DNA of 64,000 nucleotides from Ahaetulla prasina (GCF_028640845.1 NC_080546.1:17891020-17955019), one strand, 5' to 3'. Numbered from the stretch's first letter, positions 32,276 through 44,388 are shown. Made by a program: numbers and translations. Notes: generated from the letters alone by a model not told the origin.

Positions 32276-32933
32276 TTGTATAATGTGTTGCTTGAAATAG
32301 ATTCGGAAAAGGATTTGGTAAAGGATTGTATGATAAAATGGGCACAGAATATTCAGGAACCAATAATGTTGGAAACATGGGAGAAAATTTGGGTTAGAAA
32401 TGTTAAGTTTACACAAGCACAGAATTTAAGGGAAAATTTTTATAAGATGTTTTATGCACTTAGATCCCAAAAAATTATCATGTATGTATCCTAATATCCA
32501 AGCGAAATGTTGGAGGTGTGATTGTGATGATGCTACATATTTTCATATTTGGTGGACTTGCAAGAAAATTAAGGTCTTTTGGATAAAAATTTGGTGGATT
32601 ATTCAAAATGTACTGAAGAAGAAGATAAAGTTCCTGCCGCAATTTTTCCTTTTGGGAATTATAACGGATTGTACAGGGATTGAGACTAAATTGATTCTGA
32701 ATTTAATAACAGCAGCAAGACTGTTGATTGGACAATACTGGAAGAAAGAAGAGATACCTACAATAGAAGAATGGATATTGAAAGTTATTAATTTGGCTGA
32801 GATGGCTAAAATCTCAGCGGTTTTAAAAGACAATACGCAGGAAAGATATTTAATTGAATGGGGAAAAAATGGATTGATTATCTACAAAACAGATATCAGA
32901 TCAAGAAATATCAGATTGCCTTTGAATAATTAG
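32276..32933 (+). pseudogene. L1 LINE ORF2 C-terminus (unit 2)
   Basis: Duplicate of the unit-1 fragment with the same internal frameshift. An added G in a G/A run near 32,861 changes its last ~25 residues (WGKNGLIIYK instead of WKKWIDYLQ). Confidence 0.85.
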
Positions 32934-33139
32934 GAAGTTATTTTATGTAATGGGAGGGGTTGGGAGATGAAAAGCTTTGGATGTGGTTATTTGGATTGGA
33001 AGGAAAATTTTATTCTATGCTTGGTTTATGTATAACAATACCTTGTGATTGACCCGAGGGGAGGGGAAGGGTTTTTTTTTTTTTGGGAGGGAGGGGGAAA
33101 AAAGGGGGAAAAATGTTTTTGTTTTTTAAAACTCTTTCA

Positions 33140-33162
33140 ATTAAAAAAAAAAAAAAAAAAAA
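33140..33162. repeat. poly(A) tail of L1
   Basis: About 20 A residues after 'aaaactctttcaatt', marking the L1 3' end. Confidence 0.85.
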
Positions 33163-36100
33163 GGAAAGTTGGAAAAAAAATCCTGGAGCAGGCTAATGGC
33201 ACTTTAGAGTACTGCAGAAAGGTCTCTAATGCTGAGCTGGGCTTGAAGGTGATTTTGCTATGTTGTAATGCAAGTTTATCTAAACCAGGGTGGTCCCATT
33301 ATTGTGCTAGGTTTAATTTCGTACAATCTTCATCTTAATTTCAATGCCTCTGGCAAGAGTTAGTTATCTTTTTTGTTGCTGCACTGCGAATGGGAGAATG
33401 ACAATAGAGGAAATTACAGAAAGGGCATTGTGATTATGTGGCTCGGAACAGAATTCATCTTAGAAAATTCAATCTCGACAGAAAAAAAGGGCTACAAGCT
33501 TTAGACTTGAGCCATTATCCCTTCCTATATAAAAAAGGAGATTTTGCAGACTTCTGAAAAGTCCATATGGTCAGGGTGAGTCTGAAATCCACAGCCTTGG
33601 TGTTATTAATATGTTCTTACCAGGTGAACTAGCCTATTGAAAACTCCTGGGTTTGTGGGTTCTCACAGTTGAGTTGCCGAGAATGAGGGTTAAAAGGTGA
33701 CCAGTTCTGAGATAAAAAGAGGGGCGGATGGAATAAGGGAACAGATTAATGGATGTTTGGCCACAGTGTGTATAACAGTTCTTCTAGCCATCTAATCTGA
33801 GAAAGCCAATGAATTTCATTACAATGACCTTGAGGGTATGAAATAAATTCCATGGCATTCTGGCAGGAGGTCCTGGAGATTTAATTATAATTGTTCAGCT
33901 CCACTGGTCAAAAGAGAGAGATTCCATTTCCAGTTATGACAGTCATCTGCATGAGAAACATACACCGTCTTGTGAATGCAAAAGAAAGAGATAATTCTGT
34001 TACTTTTAAATAATTTTTGCTAATGGGCCATCATGCCTGAGAAGGCAAGTTATATTATTTAACTTAGGAATATAATTGTAACGGAGAGTCAGTTTAGAAT
34101 ACCTGTAGGCTGAAGGACCATAATATGTCATTTTGTGTCTATTTAACCACACACACACACAGGTGGCCCAGACAGTATGGGAAATAGTAGTTATTATTAA
34201 AATGTAGACATTCATTCCATGTTTGCTCTGATGAACTGAATACATCCCAAAAGATCAGTTTGTTTAGAAACCTGTTTGACATATTATACTAAGACATGGT
34301 TATCCATGGTTTATGAATAATTTAAGGTTTGGTTTGCATAAGGCTTCCTGTACCATAAAGCCTTATGCCACAGTTTAGAGACCAAATTAGGATGAGAAAG
34401 GATTAACATGAATGGAATCAGACAAAAAATAAATGACAATTTAAAATTTAATCATAAATCACATAATTACTGTCAACATGATTATGTCCCATATCCCTAA
34501 TATTTTTTTCTGTCATTCACTTGTGATTTGCTTTATCATAATTTAATGAATAAACCACATAAAATCCCAGGAATGTAGGTTGAGAAGTAAAAAAACAACA
34601 ACATTTACGGCATATCAGTTCTAGTTGCCAAGAAAATTATGTTAATCAATCCATGATCAAATTAAGGGAAACATTAACTTTAAAGAAGGATGGATGCCTT
34701 TTATAAACAGTAAGGATCCTAAAGGTGTCCATGGTAATAAAAGAAAACAAAACAAGCCTGGGATTCTTCTGAGACAACAATCCAATTTCCTCTGTTTTTG
34801 ATTCAAGGGGGAAAAAAAGGGAAAGTTACAACCTTAAATTATAAAATATGTTTTGCCTCATGTATAAATCATAGCTGTAAATTTAGGTACATACGTGAAT
34901 TGCTTTTTAACATTTATTTAAGCTAAATAGTTGAAAGGATATTTGAAAAGGGTTTAAGCTAGATAGCTATCTTGTTCATTAAACAAAAATTTAGAAAGGA
35001 ATTTTTCTCCAATTAAAAATAAGTATCCTGCAGCTTTACTTAATAAACAAAGCCAATTCAGGTGAGCAAACATTACAAAACAATAAAATAAAGATTTAAA
35101 ATAGTCCCCATTTGAATCAACATAAAAATAGCAAATGAAAACATCAGCCCAGAACTACATGAAATGTACACAATTGATTCTATAAAATGGACATGGCTAC
35201 CCAAAGGGTCTGGTTTGCACGGATACTGGTTTGCCGGTGAGGACATTCAAAAAAGCACACCAACTTAATTTTATAGGTAGATTCACAAAGGAGTAAAGAA
35301 TAAAGGTCTCCAAAGGTCTGTTATAGGGATATTTGATTCAGAGAGTCAATGAAGGCAATGGGATGAAATTTCCAAGTCAGATCAATACACTGATTTAAAA
35401 TTAGAATCAAATGAGATGCCTCAAATTCGAATCAGAAAATTAAATTAATTCCCATCTGTAGGAAGCCCCCACCCCCCACCCCAGAAGAATGAAATATTTT
35501 GGGAACTCATAGACCGTAAAAAGCAACATTTGTGATAGACGGAGGAAAACATCACTCATCTTAATTATTGTTTTCTAAATTGTTATTATCACCAACCATG
35601 TTTTTAGTTCAGTCCTCTCAGCCTTGCTTTAATTGGGTCCTTCATCTTTCAAAAATGTTAAGAAGCTCAAATATAGGAAAAAAGGGTCAAAATAGCTTGG
35701 CTGTAATTTCGGACTCTGAATCATCAACTCAATAAACTGCCCAACTCTGGCTGGAAAACAGAACTGGAAACTGTGGAGGTTGATGTACTGTTTGTTGCTA
35801 TTGTATAAAAGTATCACTGTGTCCAGGTTCATCGGTAGGAAGAGAATGTTCTTTACTTTGGATTCTTGGCAAAAAATTGAGTCAACCTGTCAAAACAATC
35901 TCAGCTTTCCTTTTTCCTTTGGAGAAAAAGAGAATGTTCATGTATTCCACGATCCAGTTCATAGATTTAGTATGATGACAATCCTCTGAATAGACTTTTC
36001 CCCATTAACAAAGTGAGAAACAATCACATGATTTGGATTTATGAGCATGCAGAGACCATACCAAATGCTCATACTTCTTGCTATATCTGGTTATACAGGA

Positions 36101-36264
36101 AAATTGTTTCTCTCCTTTTTCCACCCCAGAATGCATACGGGAAATTTCCACAATGGATAGTATTAAATGCCACATTTTGTACGTACTTCTTGATGCCTTC
36201 AACTGAAGCGCTAAGGTGAACCATTTGCTTTATCCAATTGCTGACCATTCTAGGCCATTGGTTC
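33163..36264. other. long single-copy-looking stretch
   Basis: About 3.1 kb without any repeat family I recognise, apart from a short CA run at 34,148-34,161 and C-rich 35,466-35,482. No exon signature: the open frames are short and domain-free. Confidence 0.5.
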
Positions 36265-36475
36265 TGATCTGATCGCACAGTGGTTAGAATGCAGCATTGC
36301 AGGCTAACTCTGCCCACAGTCTGTAGTTCGAGCCTGATTAGCTCAAGGTTGACTCAGCCTTCCAGCCTTCCGAAGTCAGTGAAATGAGGGTGCAGATATG
36401 CTGTAAACCACTCAGACAGGGCTGCAAAGCACTATGGAGCGGGATATGAGTCTAAGCACTATTATTAGTGCTATC
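36265..36475 (+). mobile_element. tRNA-derived SINE
   Basis: Head 'cgcacagtggttagaatgca' (A-box region) and 'gtagttcgagcctgatt' (B-box region), body 'ctcaaggttgactcagcctt', and end 'gagtctaagcactattatta'. A common squamate SINE type. Confidence 0.8.
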
Positions 36476-37278
36476 TGATGCATCATTTGTGGGTCCTTGA
36501 AGTAAACTACCCCTTTAGGAATTTGTGGGGTGTACAAGAGACCTTTGGAGACCTTTCTTCAAGTAGAAGTTTATTCACAGATCTCTCTGTGTGCCTCAGA
36601 CTCAACCACCCCTCTATTAGGAAAGGAAGATGAAAGCTTTATGCACACATTAAGTTTTGTGCTAAAACATTGGAAAATAGATGATATTCTTAGATGGATT
36701 AATGCTTTGAAAACTGTAAAATCTCTTCTGCGCAGAAGGAGCAATTAGAAAAAGGCGAAATATGGAGACCTGTACAAAGAATTAAGTCTCTGAACAAGAG
36801 TAAACTTCTTCAATCTCATCTGTCATTCTCACTTGTCTTTTAAATGCTCTGTTGTCTTTCATGTGTGGAAATCAATATGGCAATCATCATGGAATAAATA
36901 CGAATAATTGAAATCCTTTTTTTTTTATAATGACGGCCATACTTTCCAATTTGAATTCCATCTATCCAATTACTGAGGCTGGCAGTGACTTTTTAAAGCT
37001 CTCACAGTAGCTCCCATTTTAATTATAATCTACATTTTGAAGAGTTCAGCTATCATTCTTTCCAGAATATTATGCCGTAAACAAACCACACAGGGTGGAT
37101 GAAGCTTATCATTGAGTCAAATGATCCTTTTGTTGAACAATAATAAACTCAGCTCTTTAATGCCCCCCTGCATTCCTAAGGACGCAAATAAAACTGTTAA
37201 AAATGGGTGAGACAGAGTTTTCTGGGCAGATGGGACATAAGGAATGAAAGCACGCTAACATAACGGCAACAATAATAT
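36476..37278. other. single-copy-looking stretch; possible conserved element 36,840-37,200
   Basis: No repeat recognised. 36,840-37,200 is AT-rich and dense in short factor-like motifs (aaaccacac, 'ccttttgttgaacaataa', 'ttttaattataa'). That is compatible with a conserved enhancer but not proof of one. Confidence 0.3.
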
Positions 37279-37455
37279 CAGTGGTGGGTTGCTACCAGTA
37301 CACCCCAGATTGGGCGAACCGGTAACAGCGGAGGTGGGAGGTTCCGCCCATCTGCCTGAACGCTTCTGCGCATGCACAAAAGTGTCACACATGTGTGCGA
37401 GCACGCGCGCGTGCACAAGCAAACTGGTAGCAAACTAAATTGAAACCCACTACTG
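37279..37455. mobile_element. hAT-type MITE with exact target duplication
   Basis: Ends CAGTGGTGGGTTGCTACC and ...GAAACCCACTACTG. Exact duplication AATAATAT (37,271-37,278 and 37,456-37,463). Confidence 0.9.
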
Positions 37456-37463
37456 AATAATAT

Positions 37464-38469
37464 TTTTCTGAAATCTGTGGGATGTAAATAGCAAAGTGAG
37501 ATTTTTATAGGAAAATGGTATATGGGGCATTTTTTCCCCCTAAATATTTTTCTTATATTTCTGAACTAGGTATTGCAGGATTTAGCATAATTTGAAAGGG
37601 ACTTCCATTTGGGGTTAGTTGCTTACATTTTTAATTTGTTTTATTTATTGCTTAATTTGATTTCTCTAGTTGCCTATTCACTATGCAACTCTGGAGGGCA
37701 ACAGAGGGTTACAAACATCAAAATATCACAGAAAATAGTAAAACTTCACTGGAAACAACTTATTCTACACATTAAAAAGAGTGCACATATTATCCTGTCA
37801 CAATGCTTGGGGGAAGCACGTGTTCTTCAAATGGACTCAGAGGCTGGTACTGTTTGAACATCCTTGAAGCTTAAGTCTTAATTTGCCATGCTTTTAATGC
37901 CAACAGAGGCTTAGTAGCCCTACAGAATGGCTGTGTTGAGTTCACACATTACACTAATTTATGGTTTGCTTAACAATAATTTATTGAATGAAGACTAATT
38001 GGTTGGGTTTGTGTAATCTAAGCCATAAATCCTGGTTTGCAAACTGCAGTGGTTTGAGTCATATCATATGTGAAGAAACTAACCATGTGATGTCATAGCG
38101 AAAGAGATACACTTACTTCTTGACTCCTCAAAACATGATGTTGAGAAGTGGGAGAAGGAAAGCAATATTCTTCCTAACATGTTGTTTGAAGTCTGCAAAC
38201 CTTTTTGCTCTACCGAATTTTATTTTCCAAAATAAAAGAAAATAAAGATTTCTTTCTTTTAAAAAGAAGACGAAGCTGATAACTATGAAGAGCAAAGCAT
38301 CAACTTCAAGCATAACCTTCATTTGCAAAATATATTGGGGATGATTGGGGCACAGACTTCACAGTCAGTAAAGAAAATGATGGGTGGTTACAACCAAGTA
38401 GTTCATTTGGGAGAATTGGATCAGATTCTGAAAAAGCTTCACACAGTTGAATGAGATGGATAACAAAGT
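37464..38469. other. no feature recognised
   Basis: No repeat or gene recognised. Confidence 0.45.
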
Positions 38470-39000
38470 CCGAAATCACTTGAGAGAATGTTTGTAGCTC
38501 AGGATTGAAATGAGGGGTCCTTGGTGTTCTCTGAGCTTCAGAGATGGGTTTCAGCAGGTTCTGACCAGTTCTGGAGAACCGGTAGCAGAAATTTTGAGTA
38601 GTTCGGAGAACTGGTAGTAAAAATTCTGACTGGCCCCACCCCCATCTATTCTCTGCCTCCCAATTCCCAGCTGATCGGGAGGAAATGGGGATTTTTGCAG
38701 TAACCTTCCCCTGGAGTGGGGTGGGAATGGAGATTTTACAGTATCCTTCCCCTGCCACGCCCACCAAGCCACACCCACCAAGCCATGCCACACCCACCAA
38801 GCCACACCCACAGAACCAGTAGTAAAAAAATTTGAAACCCACCACTGCTGAGCTTGGTTATTTTCTTGCAGATATTTCATTACCAAACTAGCTAACATCA
38901 TCAGTGCTGGTCTGATGATGATACCTAGTTTGGGTAATGAAACTTCTGCAAGAAAACAACGAAGCTCAGAGAGCACCAAGGACCTCTCAAATCTGAAGTC
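38470..39000. repeat. foldback repeat, split by a MITE
   Basis: The outer sequence has inverted arms ('aggattgaaatgaggggtcc' / 'ggacctctcaaatct'; 'tttcattaccaaactagc' / 'ctagtttgggtaatgaaac'). It is related to 17,400-17,530. The hAT MITE at 38,539-38,847 interrupts it. Confidence 0.7.
38539..38847. mobile_element. hAT-type MITE with exact target duplication
   Basis: Ends CAGAGATGGGTTTCAGC and ...TTTGAAACCCACCACTG. Exact duplication CTGAGCTT (38,531-38,538 and 38,848-38,855). It lies in the opposite orientation to the copy at 17,038. The open frames inside are not genes. Confidence 0.95.
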
Positions 39001-39386
39001 TGCAAAAATATAGCTCTAAGATGGAGCAAGGCAAATCTGTTCTGCTATTGACTGTCTCTTTCATGGGAGGAGTGGAACATCAAAGCCTCAATTCATTGAA
39101 AATCAGCATTAGAGTTTGGGGAATTATGCAGCCATCAAGAGACTAATTAAAGCTAGACACTAATTCAAATTTGTTTTGATTTTATAGTCATGTGAACTTT
39201 GCTTTGTGTGCCTGTGAGGTCCTGATTGAAAAGATCATGAAATCAATGTCTCCCAAAGTCATTTCTTCCTTTCTTTTTGTACCTTTTAAATGTTCTTTGA
39301 GGTTTATAATAAAGATTTGAAATCTTCAGGGATTGGTATTGCTCATAATAGGAACATGATTCAATGTTATTCTGTATTCCAACCTA
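39001..39386. other. no feature recognised
   Basis: No repeat or gene recognised. Confidence 0.45.
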
Positions 39387-39521
39387 CTATGTTTCCCCGA
39401 AAATAAGACCCTGTCTTACATTTTTTTGAACCCTGAAATAAGTGCTTGGCCTTATTGCCATCCGCTCAAAAGCCCAATTGGGCTTATTATCAGGGGATGT
39501 CTTATTTTGGGGAAAACAGGG
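39387..39521. mobile_element. short MITE, relative of 8189-8498
   Basis: Ends CTATGTTTCCCCGAAAATAA and ...TTATTTTGGGGAAAACAGGG. Preceded by TA and followed by CA, so the TA duplication is slightly decayed. Confidence 0.75.
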
Positions 39522-40394
39522 CATTTATGGAAGTGGGTTTTTCTCCTAGCTACACCATGGCAGAGAAAAAATGTTTTGATTAAAAATGGCAGATGGTGGT
39601 ATTACCAAGGTGGCTGTTTGTAGAAATTCCGGTAGAATATAAAGACTTCTGGGTGGAAGGTTTAGAGGAAGATCCGATGGAGGCCAGTCCATCACATCCC
39701 ATGCTTACATGTCTGCATGCCTCATTATGAAATGTTTGTGATTGACCATGATAAACCCGTTAGCCTGTGTTTGTCAAAATAACTAAACTACCCCAATTGT
39801 AGGTTCTTGCAGGGCTGGAGAAATTAAAACTGTTGACCATGTGTTGATGCACTGACTTTTTAAATAGAAAACTACTAGATAGGTGTATTTCCCCATATAT
39901 AATGCAACATCCGAACAAGTAAAAGGCTGATTATTTTAGTTTCTTATTTACTCACCAGGGGGAAGGGATCTCGGACAAAATAGCTGACTTCTCCAATGAA
40001 GTGATACTGGGCCTTACATAGATTCCCATAACTCAACTTATTCTATAAACTTCCCCTCCTTTCCTTTCCTCTCCATCTCTCTTTTTGTTCTTTTCCTTTT
40101 AAATATACACACACCAGTCTATATTTTATTTTGCTGTTTCTTTATTGTAGTTGGTTTAATCATAACTGTCATAATTCCAACAAATTCTAACCGGGCTTCA
40201 GCAAATATTAGACTCAATATCAGCATAGCATAGCTTTATATTCTCAGAGTGTTTTACAAATCCTAGAACTTCTACAGTTACCTGTTACCTGCAGCATTCA
40301 GACTATTGATTGTAAAACTGATTGCAATTTTATAGGTCTCTCCTGGGATTCTAATCCCACTTTGTAATTTTATATTAATAGTTTATTTTTATAT
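39522..40394. other. no feature recognised
   Basis: No repeat or gene recognised. Pyrimidine-rich at about 40,045-40,100. Confidence 0.45.
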
Positions 40395-40830
40395 TACTTT
40401 ACTGTTGGTGTTGTTGTTAGTTGCGAAGTCGTGTCTGACCCATTGCGATCCCATGGACAACGTTCCTCCAGGCCTTCTTGTCCTCTACCATCCTCTGGAA
40501 TCCATTTAAACTCACACCGACTGCTTCAGTGACTCCATCCAGCCACCTCGCTCTCTGTTGTCCCATTCTTCTTTTGCCCTCAATCTTTCCCAGCATTAGG
40601 CTCTTCTCGAGTGAGTCCTTCCTTCTCATTAGGTGGTCAAAGTATTTCAGTTTCATCTTCAAGACCTGGCCTTCTAAAGAGCACTCAGAGTTGATCTCTT
40701 CTAGGACTAACTGGTTTGATCGCCTTGCAATTCAAGAGACTTGCAGGAGTCTTCTCCAGTACCATAGTTCAAAGGCCTCAATTCTTTGGCGCTCAGCCTT
40801 TCTTATCAAGCTGATTTTTTATTTATGCTG
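40395..40830 (-). mobile_element. Bov-B (RTE) LINE 3' end
   Basis: The 3' terminus on the minus strand includes 'gggtcagacacgacttcgca', the Bov-B end signature. Upstream is the end of its ORF2. Bov-B is abundant in squamates and known for horizontal transfer (family knowledge). Confidence 0.9.
40417..40662 (-). pseudogene. Bov-B ORF2 C-terminus
   Basis: An 81-codon frame reading KLKYFDHLMRRKDSLEKSLM, then GKIEGKRRMGQQRARWLDG, then a C-terminus ending GQTRLRN. This is the conserved Bov-B ORF2 tail (family form: YFGHIMRRKDSLEK... RWLDGIT). The endonuclease and RT are missing because of 5' truncation. The frame is intact to its natural stop, so the copy is not very old. Confidence 0.9.
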
Positions 40831-41044
40831 CTATTTTAGAGCACTATTATATTATTAGTGTTATGCTTGTCTGTGAGTGAAATAAAATAATCGCACAACA
40901 TAAACAGCACAACCAGCAGTGAAAGATTAATGTTAGTGGTGTCTTCTAGGTGCAGTAAAAAATTAAAGATAGCTGCTGCAATGGAATGATTGAAACTCTG
41001 CCTATTTCTTGTGTGCGCTACACTTAATAGTATTATATTATATT

Positions 41045-41302
41045 CAGTGGTGGGTTTCAAATTTTTTTACTAACGGTTCTGTGGGAGTGGCTTGGTGGGG
41101 GTGGCATGGCATGGCTTGGTGGGCGTGGCTTGGTGGGCATGGCAGGGGAAAGATACTGCAAAATCCCCATTTCCTCCTGATCAGGTAGGACTTGGGAGGC
41201 AGAGAGGCCAGTCAGAATTTTTACTACCAGTTCTCTGAACTACTCAAAATTTCTGCTACCGGTTCTCCAAAACTGGTCAGAACCTACTAAAACCCACCTC
41301 TG
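41045..41302. mobile_element. hAT-type MITE with exact target duplication
   Basis: Ends CAGTGGTGGGTTTCAAA and ...TAAAACCCACCTCTG. Exact duplication ATTATATT (41,037-41,044 and 41,303-41,310). Confidence 0.95.
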
Positions 41303-41395
41303 ATTATATTATATTATGTTGTATTATATTGTATTGTATTGTATTGTAGTGTAGTGTAGTGTAGTGTAGTGTAGTTAGTATAGTATAGTCATAAC
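41303..41395. repeat. pentanucleotide microsatellite (ATTAT / TTGTA / GTAGT)
   Basis: Successive blocks of 5-bp units drift from ATTAT to TTGTA to GTAGT. The array starts exactly at the right-hand MITE target duplication. Confidence 0.85.
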
Positions 41396-41628
41396 TTAAT
41401 AGCAATAGTCATAACACTATAGTAAATAAAACACATGCATTCTTATATAAAAACTGGAGAAAAAAGATGGTTCTTACTTTTCTTACATTTCTAGCAACAA
41501 CTAGTTTGTGAGAGTATATATATAAAATGCTCACTAAATCCAGAGGTATCCCCAAGACCCCAATCTAATCATGATGAGTGCCAGAATCCTTGTTTTCATA
41601 CCAGAACTCTTTGATTCTGCTTGATGCA
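41396..41628. other. no feature recognised
   Basis: Nothing recognised between the microsatellite and the next MITE. Confidence 0.4.
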
Positions 41629-42450
41629 TACAGGTCGTTTTTGAGTTACCAGCACAGTTGAGCCCAAAATGTACGTTGCTAAATGAAACATTTGTTAAGT
41701 GAGTTTTGCCCCATTTTACGACTTTTCTTGTCACAGTTGCTAAGTGAACCATTGCATTTCTTAAGTTAGTAACATGGTTATTAAGTGAATCTGGCTTCCC
41801 CACTGACTTTGCATGTCAGAATATCACAAAAGGTGATCACAAGACCCCGGACATTGCAAGCATTGTAAATATGAACCAGTTGCTAAGCATTTGAATTTTA
41901 ATCATGTGGTCATGGGGATGCTGCAATGGTCGTAAGTGTGAAAAACCTGTTGTGACCCAGACCCGAGTAGGTAGCAACAAATACAGTTCTTAAGAAAAAT
42001 ACACTTTATTCGAACAGCTGGGAATTAGTTCATTCCCAGCGTCGTGTAACTTGAAATAAAACAAAGGCTTCACCAACAAACAAACATTCTTCGGTTATCA
42101 CAAACCTGAGTTCAGTTTGGATAACTGCCAAGGTCCTTTCTGATAAATGTCCAGAGCAGAGAACAGAGGAAAGAACGTTGCTTTCCAGCCACCTGAGACA
42201 CTGGTGCTGGTCTTCTTTTAAACCTTATGGGAGGGGCCAATCATCTCTTGGCCCTACTCCAGAAGTGACCTCTCTATTTGAGCTGCTCTTGCCTCTTGGC
42301 AGCTCTTCTCCTACGGGCATTAGGAACAGGCCAATTCCGTTGACAGCTCCGCAGGCTGCTGACGGATCACAACAAAACCATCATAAATCCCTTTTCTCAG
42401 TGCCATTGTAACTTTGAATGGTCACTAAGTGAACTGTTGTACTACCTGTA
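41629..42450 (+). mobile_element. MITE, 'taagtgaa' family, split by a solo LTR
   Basis: Ends TACAGGTCGTTTTTGAGTTA and ...'gaactgttgtactacctgta'. The interior matches 15,775-16,152 in reverse orientation. A 427-bp solo LTR sits at 41,948-42,374. Confidence 0.85.
41948..42374 (-). mobile_element. solo LTR, 427 bp
   Basis: Begins TGTTGTGACCC and ends GGATCACAACA (short inverted termini), with an exact AAACC duplication (41,943-41,947 and 42,375-42,379). On the minus strand it carries 'tttaaaagaagacc' (TATA-like) and AATAAA ('cgaataaagtg'). A longer relative is at 60,322-60,935. No internal region remains, as after LTR-LTR recombination. Gypsy or ERV origin is undecided. Confidence 0.9.
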
Positions 42451-42854
42451 TTTCTATACAGTAACTGTTCAGGATTCTGAAAATATTGACTAATCTGTCT
42501 TCAGTCAAATGTAGCCAGCTTCATCCTTTGTTAAGTCAAGACTTATAATTAAAAACATCCTATGGTTTGCTCTTAAGCCTCATTGTATTGGAACATAAGT
42601 GCTTAGAGGCAAAGTAAACAAAACATCATCTGCCTGATGATCTTAATTAACGTGTACATTTCCCACTAGGAAATCCCACTGAAGCTGTAGTTAAATAAAT
42701 GAAATCCCCAGTTGGCATCTGGAGGGATTTCCCTCAGGACTATAGCAGGAAAGATTAAATTCCATGTATAGACCTAATTCACATGTTGTACTAAGCTAAT
42801 ATTCTTAACTACAGTTGAATAAACTGCAATTGGATGGGTTCACACATTGTGGTG
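42451..42854. other. no feature recognised
   Basis: No repeat or gene recognised. Confidence 0.45.
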
Positions 42855-43415
42855 AAGTATAATGTATTAGTGTTAATATCACTTTATAATGCCTTGGTAA
42901 GGCCACACTTGGAATACTGCATTCAGTTTTGGTTGCCACGATGTAAAAAAGAGGTTGAGACTCTAGAAAGAGTACAGTGAAGAGCAACAAAGATGATTAG
43001 GGGACTGGAGGCTAAAACATATGAAGAACGGTTGCAGGAACTCGATATGTCTAGTCTTATGAAAAGAAGGACTGGGGTGACATGATAGCAGTGTTCCAAT
43101 ATCTCAGGGGCTGCCACAAAGAAGAGGGAGTCAAGCTCTTCTCCAAAGCACCGGAGGGTAGAACAAGAAGCAATGGGTGGAAACTAATCAAGGAGAGAAG
43201 CAACCTAGAACTAAGGAGAAATTTCTTGAGAGTTATAACAATTAACCAGTGGAACAACTTGCCTCCAGAAGTTGTGAATGCTCCAACACTAGAAGTTTTT
43301 AAGAAAATGTTGGATAACCATTTGTCTGAAGTGGTGTAGGGTTTTCTGCCTAAGCAGGGGGTTGGATTAGAAGACCTTTAAGGTCCCTTCCAACTCTGTT
43401 ATTCTATAATTCTAA
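42855..43415 (+). mobile_element. CR1 LINE 3' end
   Basis: The ORF2 C-terminal region (GCHKEEGVKLFSKAPEGRTR, then FLRVITINQWNNLP, ending HLSEVV) is followed by the classic CR1 3' UTR 'ggttggattagaagaccttt' and the terminal 'attctataattct' octamer-type repeat. It is the longest CR1 copy of this subfamily in the window. The upstream part is frameshifted. Confidence 0.9.
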
Positions 43416-44388
43416 ATCTTCTTACCCAGGATGCCTTATCCAATACAACCATATGCTGAATGTGTTCGAAATAGTCCATAGTCTGGCTCAGTATTACCTT
43501 GAGGGTAATCCATTTAAAGCATACACCCTTTTGGAGCTGCAATGATCACACACACACACACAGTCATTTTGCTTTGCAGATTTATTTTAATCAATAGCTA
43601 TCAGAAAGATCTCATGGAAATGAATGACACCTTGGTTTTGCTCCAATGAAACATTCCCATCCCCTTCTACACTGATTGGAAGAAGAAATGAAAAAGCACT
43701 ATTTTGCAACATGAAGAGAGACTGAGCCCAGCCCTGAGCAGCAGTAGGACAGAAAACACCCTTCCCCATGAAGTCACTTGCTTCTGAATTATTATTGCAT
43801 CTTGTATTATCATGAGGATGAACCATATAATAAATCACTGCGCTCTGCTCAGCATTAATACTCTATTTATTAGGCAGTTCAATTGAGACTTTCTTTGCTC
43901 ATCACATAATAGATGTACGCCTTGCTGGCGAACGAAACACCCACAATTCATTGTGGAGAATATTTCCCCTGGCGTCTGAGATAATGGCAATTCTAAAACT
44001 ACATGATTTACACTACTTGAAATTAGACTGTAATTTGCCAGGCATTAAGCGAGTTCAGGGCCTCAATATCGAGGCTTAATAGGGATCCTTTCCATTAAAA
44101 ACAGTTGGCTTCTGTGACCATGAGCAATGCATTTCCTCTCCTGGGCTGTTTTCTAAAGGGGACATTTGCATAATTAGCTCTAAGCATGCCTGCAACCGTT
44201 TTCAGTGTTCGTAAGCAAAAATTATGGGAAAGGAATTAGTTTCCACATTGATGATTAGAGTCACAATGGCAATGGAATTGGGATTCCAAGTTGTACAGTG
44301 TCAGATTTTGGAGCTGCGGGTAGCCTAGTGAAGCCTCTCAAAACCTCACATTTTTAAAGTAACAGGAGGTAGAAATACTTAAGTTTTC
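43416..44388. other. single-copy-looking; candidate conserved element 43,860-44,290
   Basis: A CA run lies at 43,547-43,562. The segment 43,860-44,290 is free of recognised repeats and contains an octamer ATTTGCAT (44,164-44,171) fused to a homeodomain core TAATTAG (44,171-44,177). A regulatory role is inference only. Confidence 0.3.

Larger units (their letters stand above)
30915..33117. repeat. direct tandem duplication of about 1.1 kb (L1 3' region)
   Basis: Unit 1 (30,915-32,020) and unit 2 (32,021-33,117) are nearly identical throughout, including a shared frameshift in the L1 frame. Differences are mostly in homopolymers (G runs near 31,957 and 32,092, T runs near 31,977) plus a few substitutions and single-base indels. 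Only unit 2 runs into the genuine L1 3' end and poly(A). Confidence 0.95.

Noticed and set aside
33163..36264. Host exon in the long repeat-poor stretch
   Set aside because: No frame over about 70 codons shows a domain or a convincing splice-flanked coding pattern. I cannot exclude a short exon without cross-species comparison.
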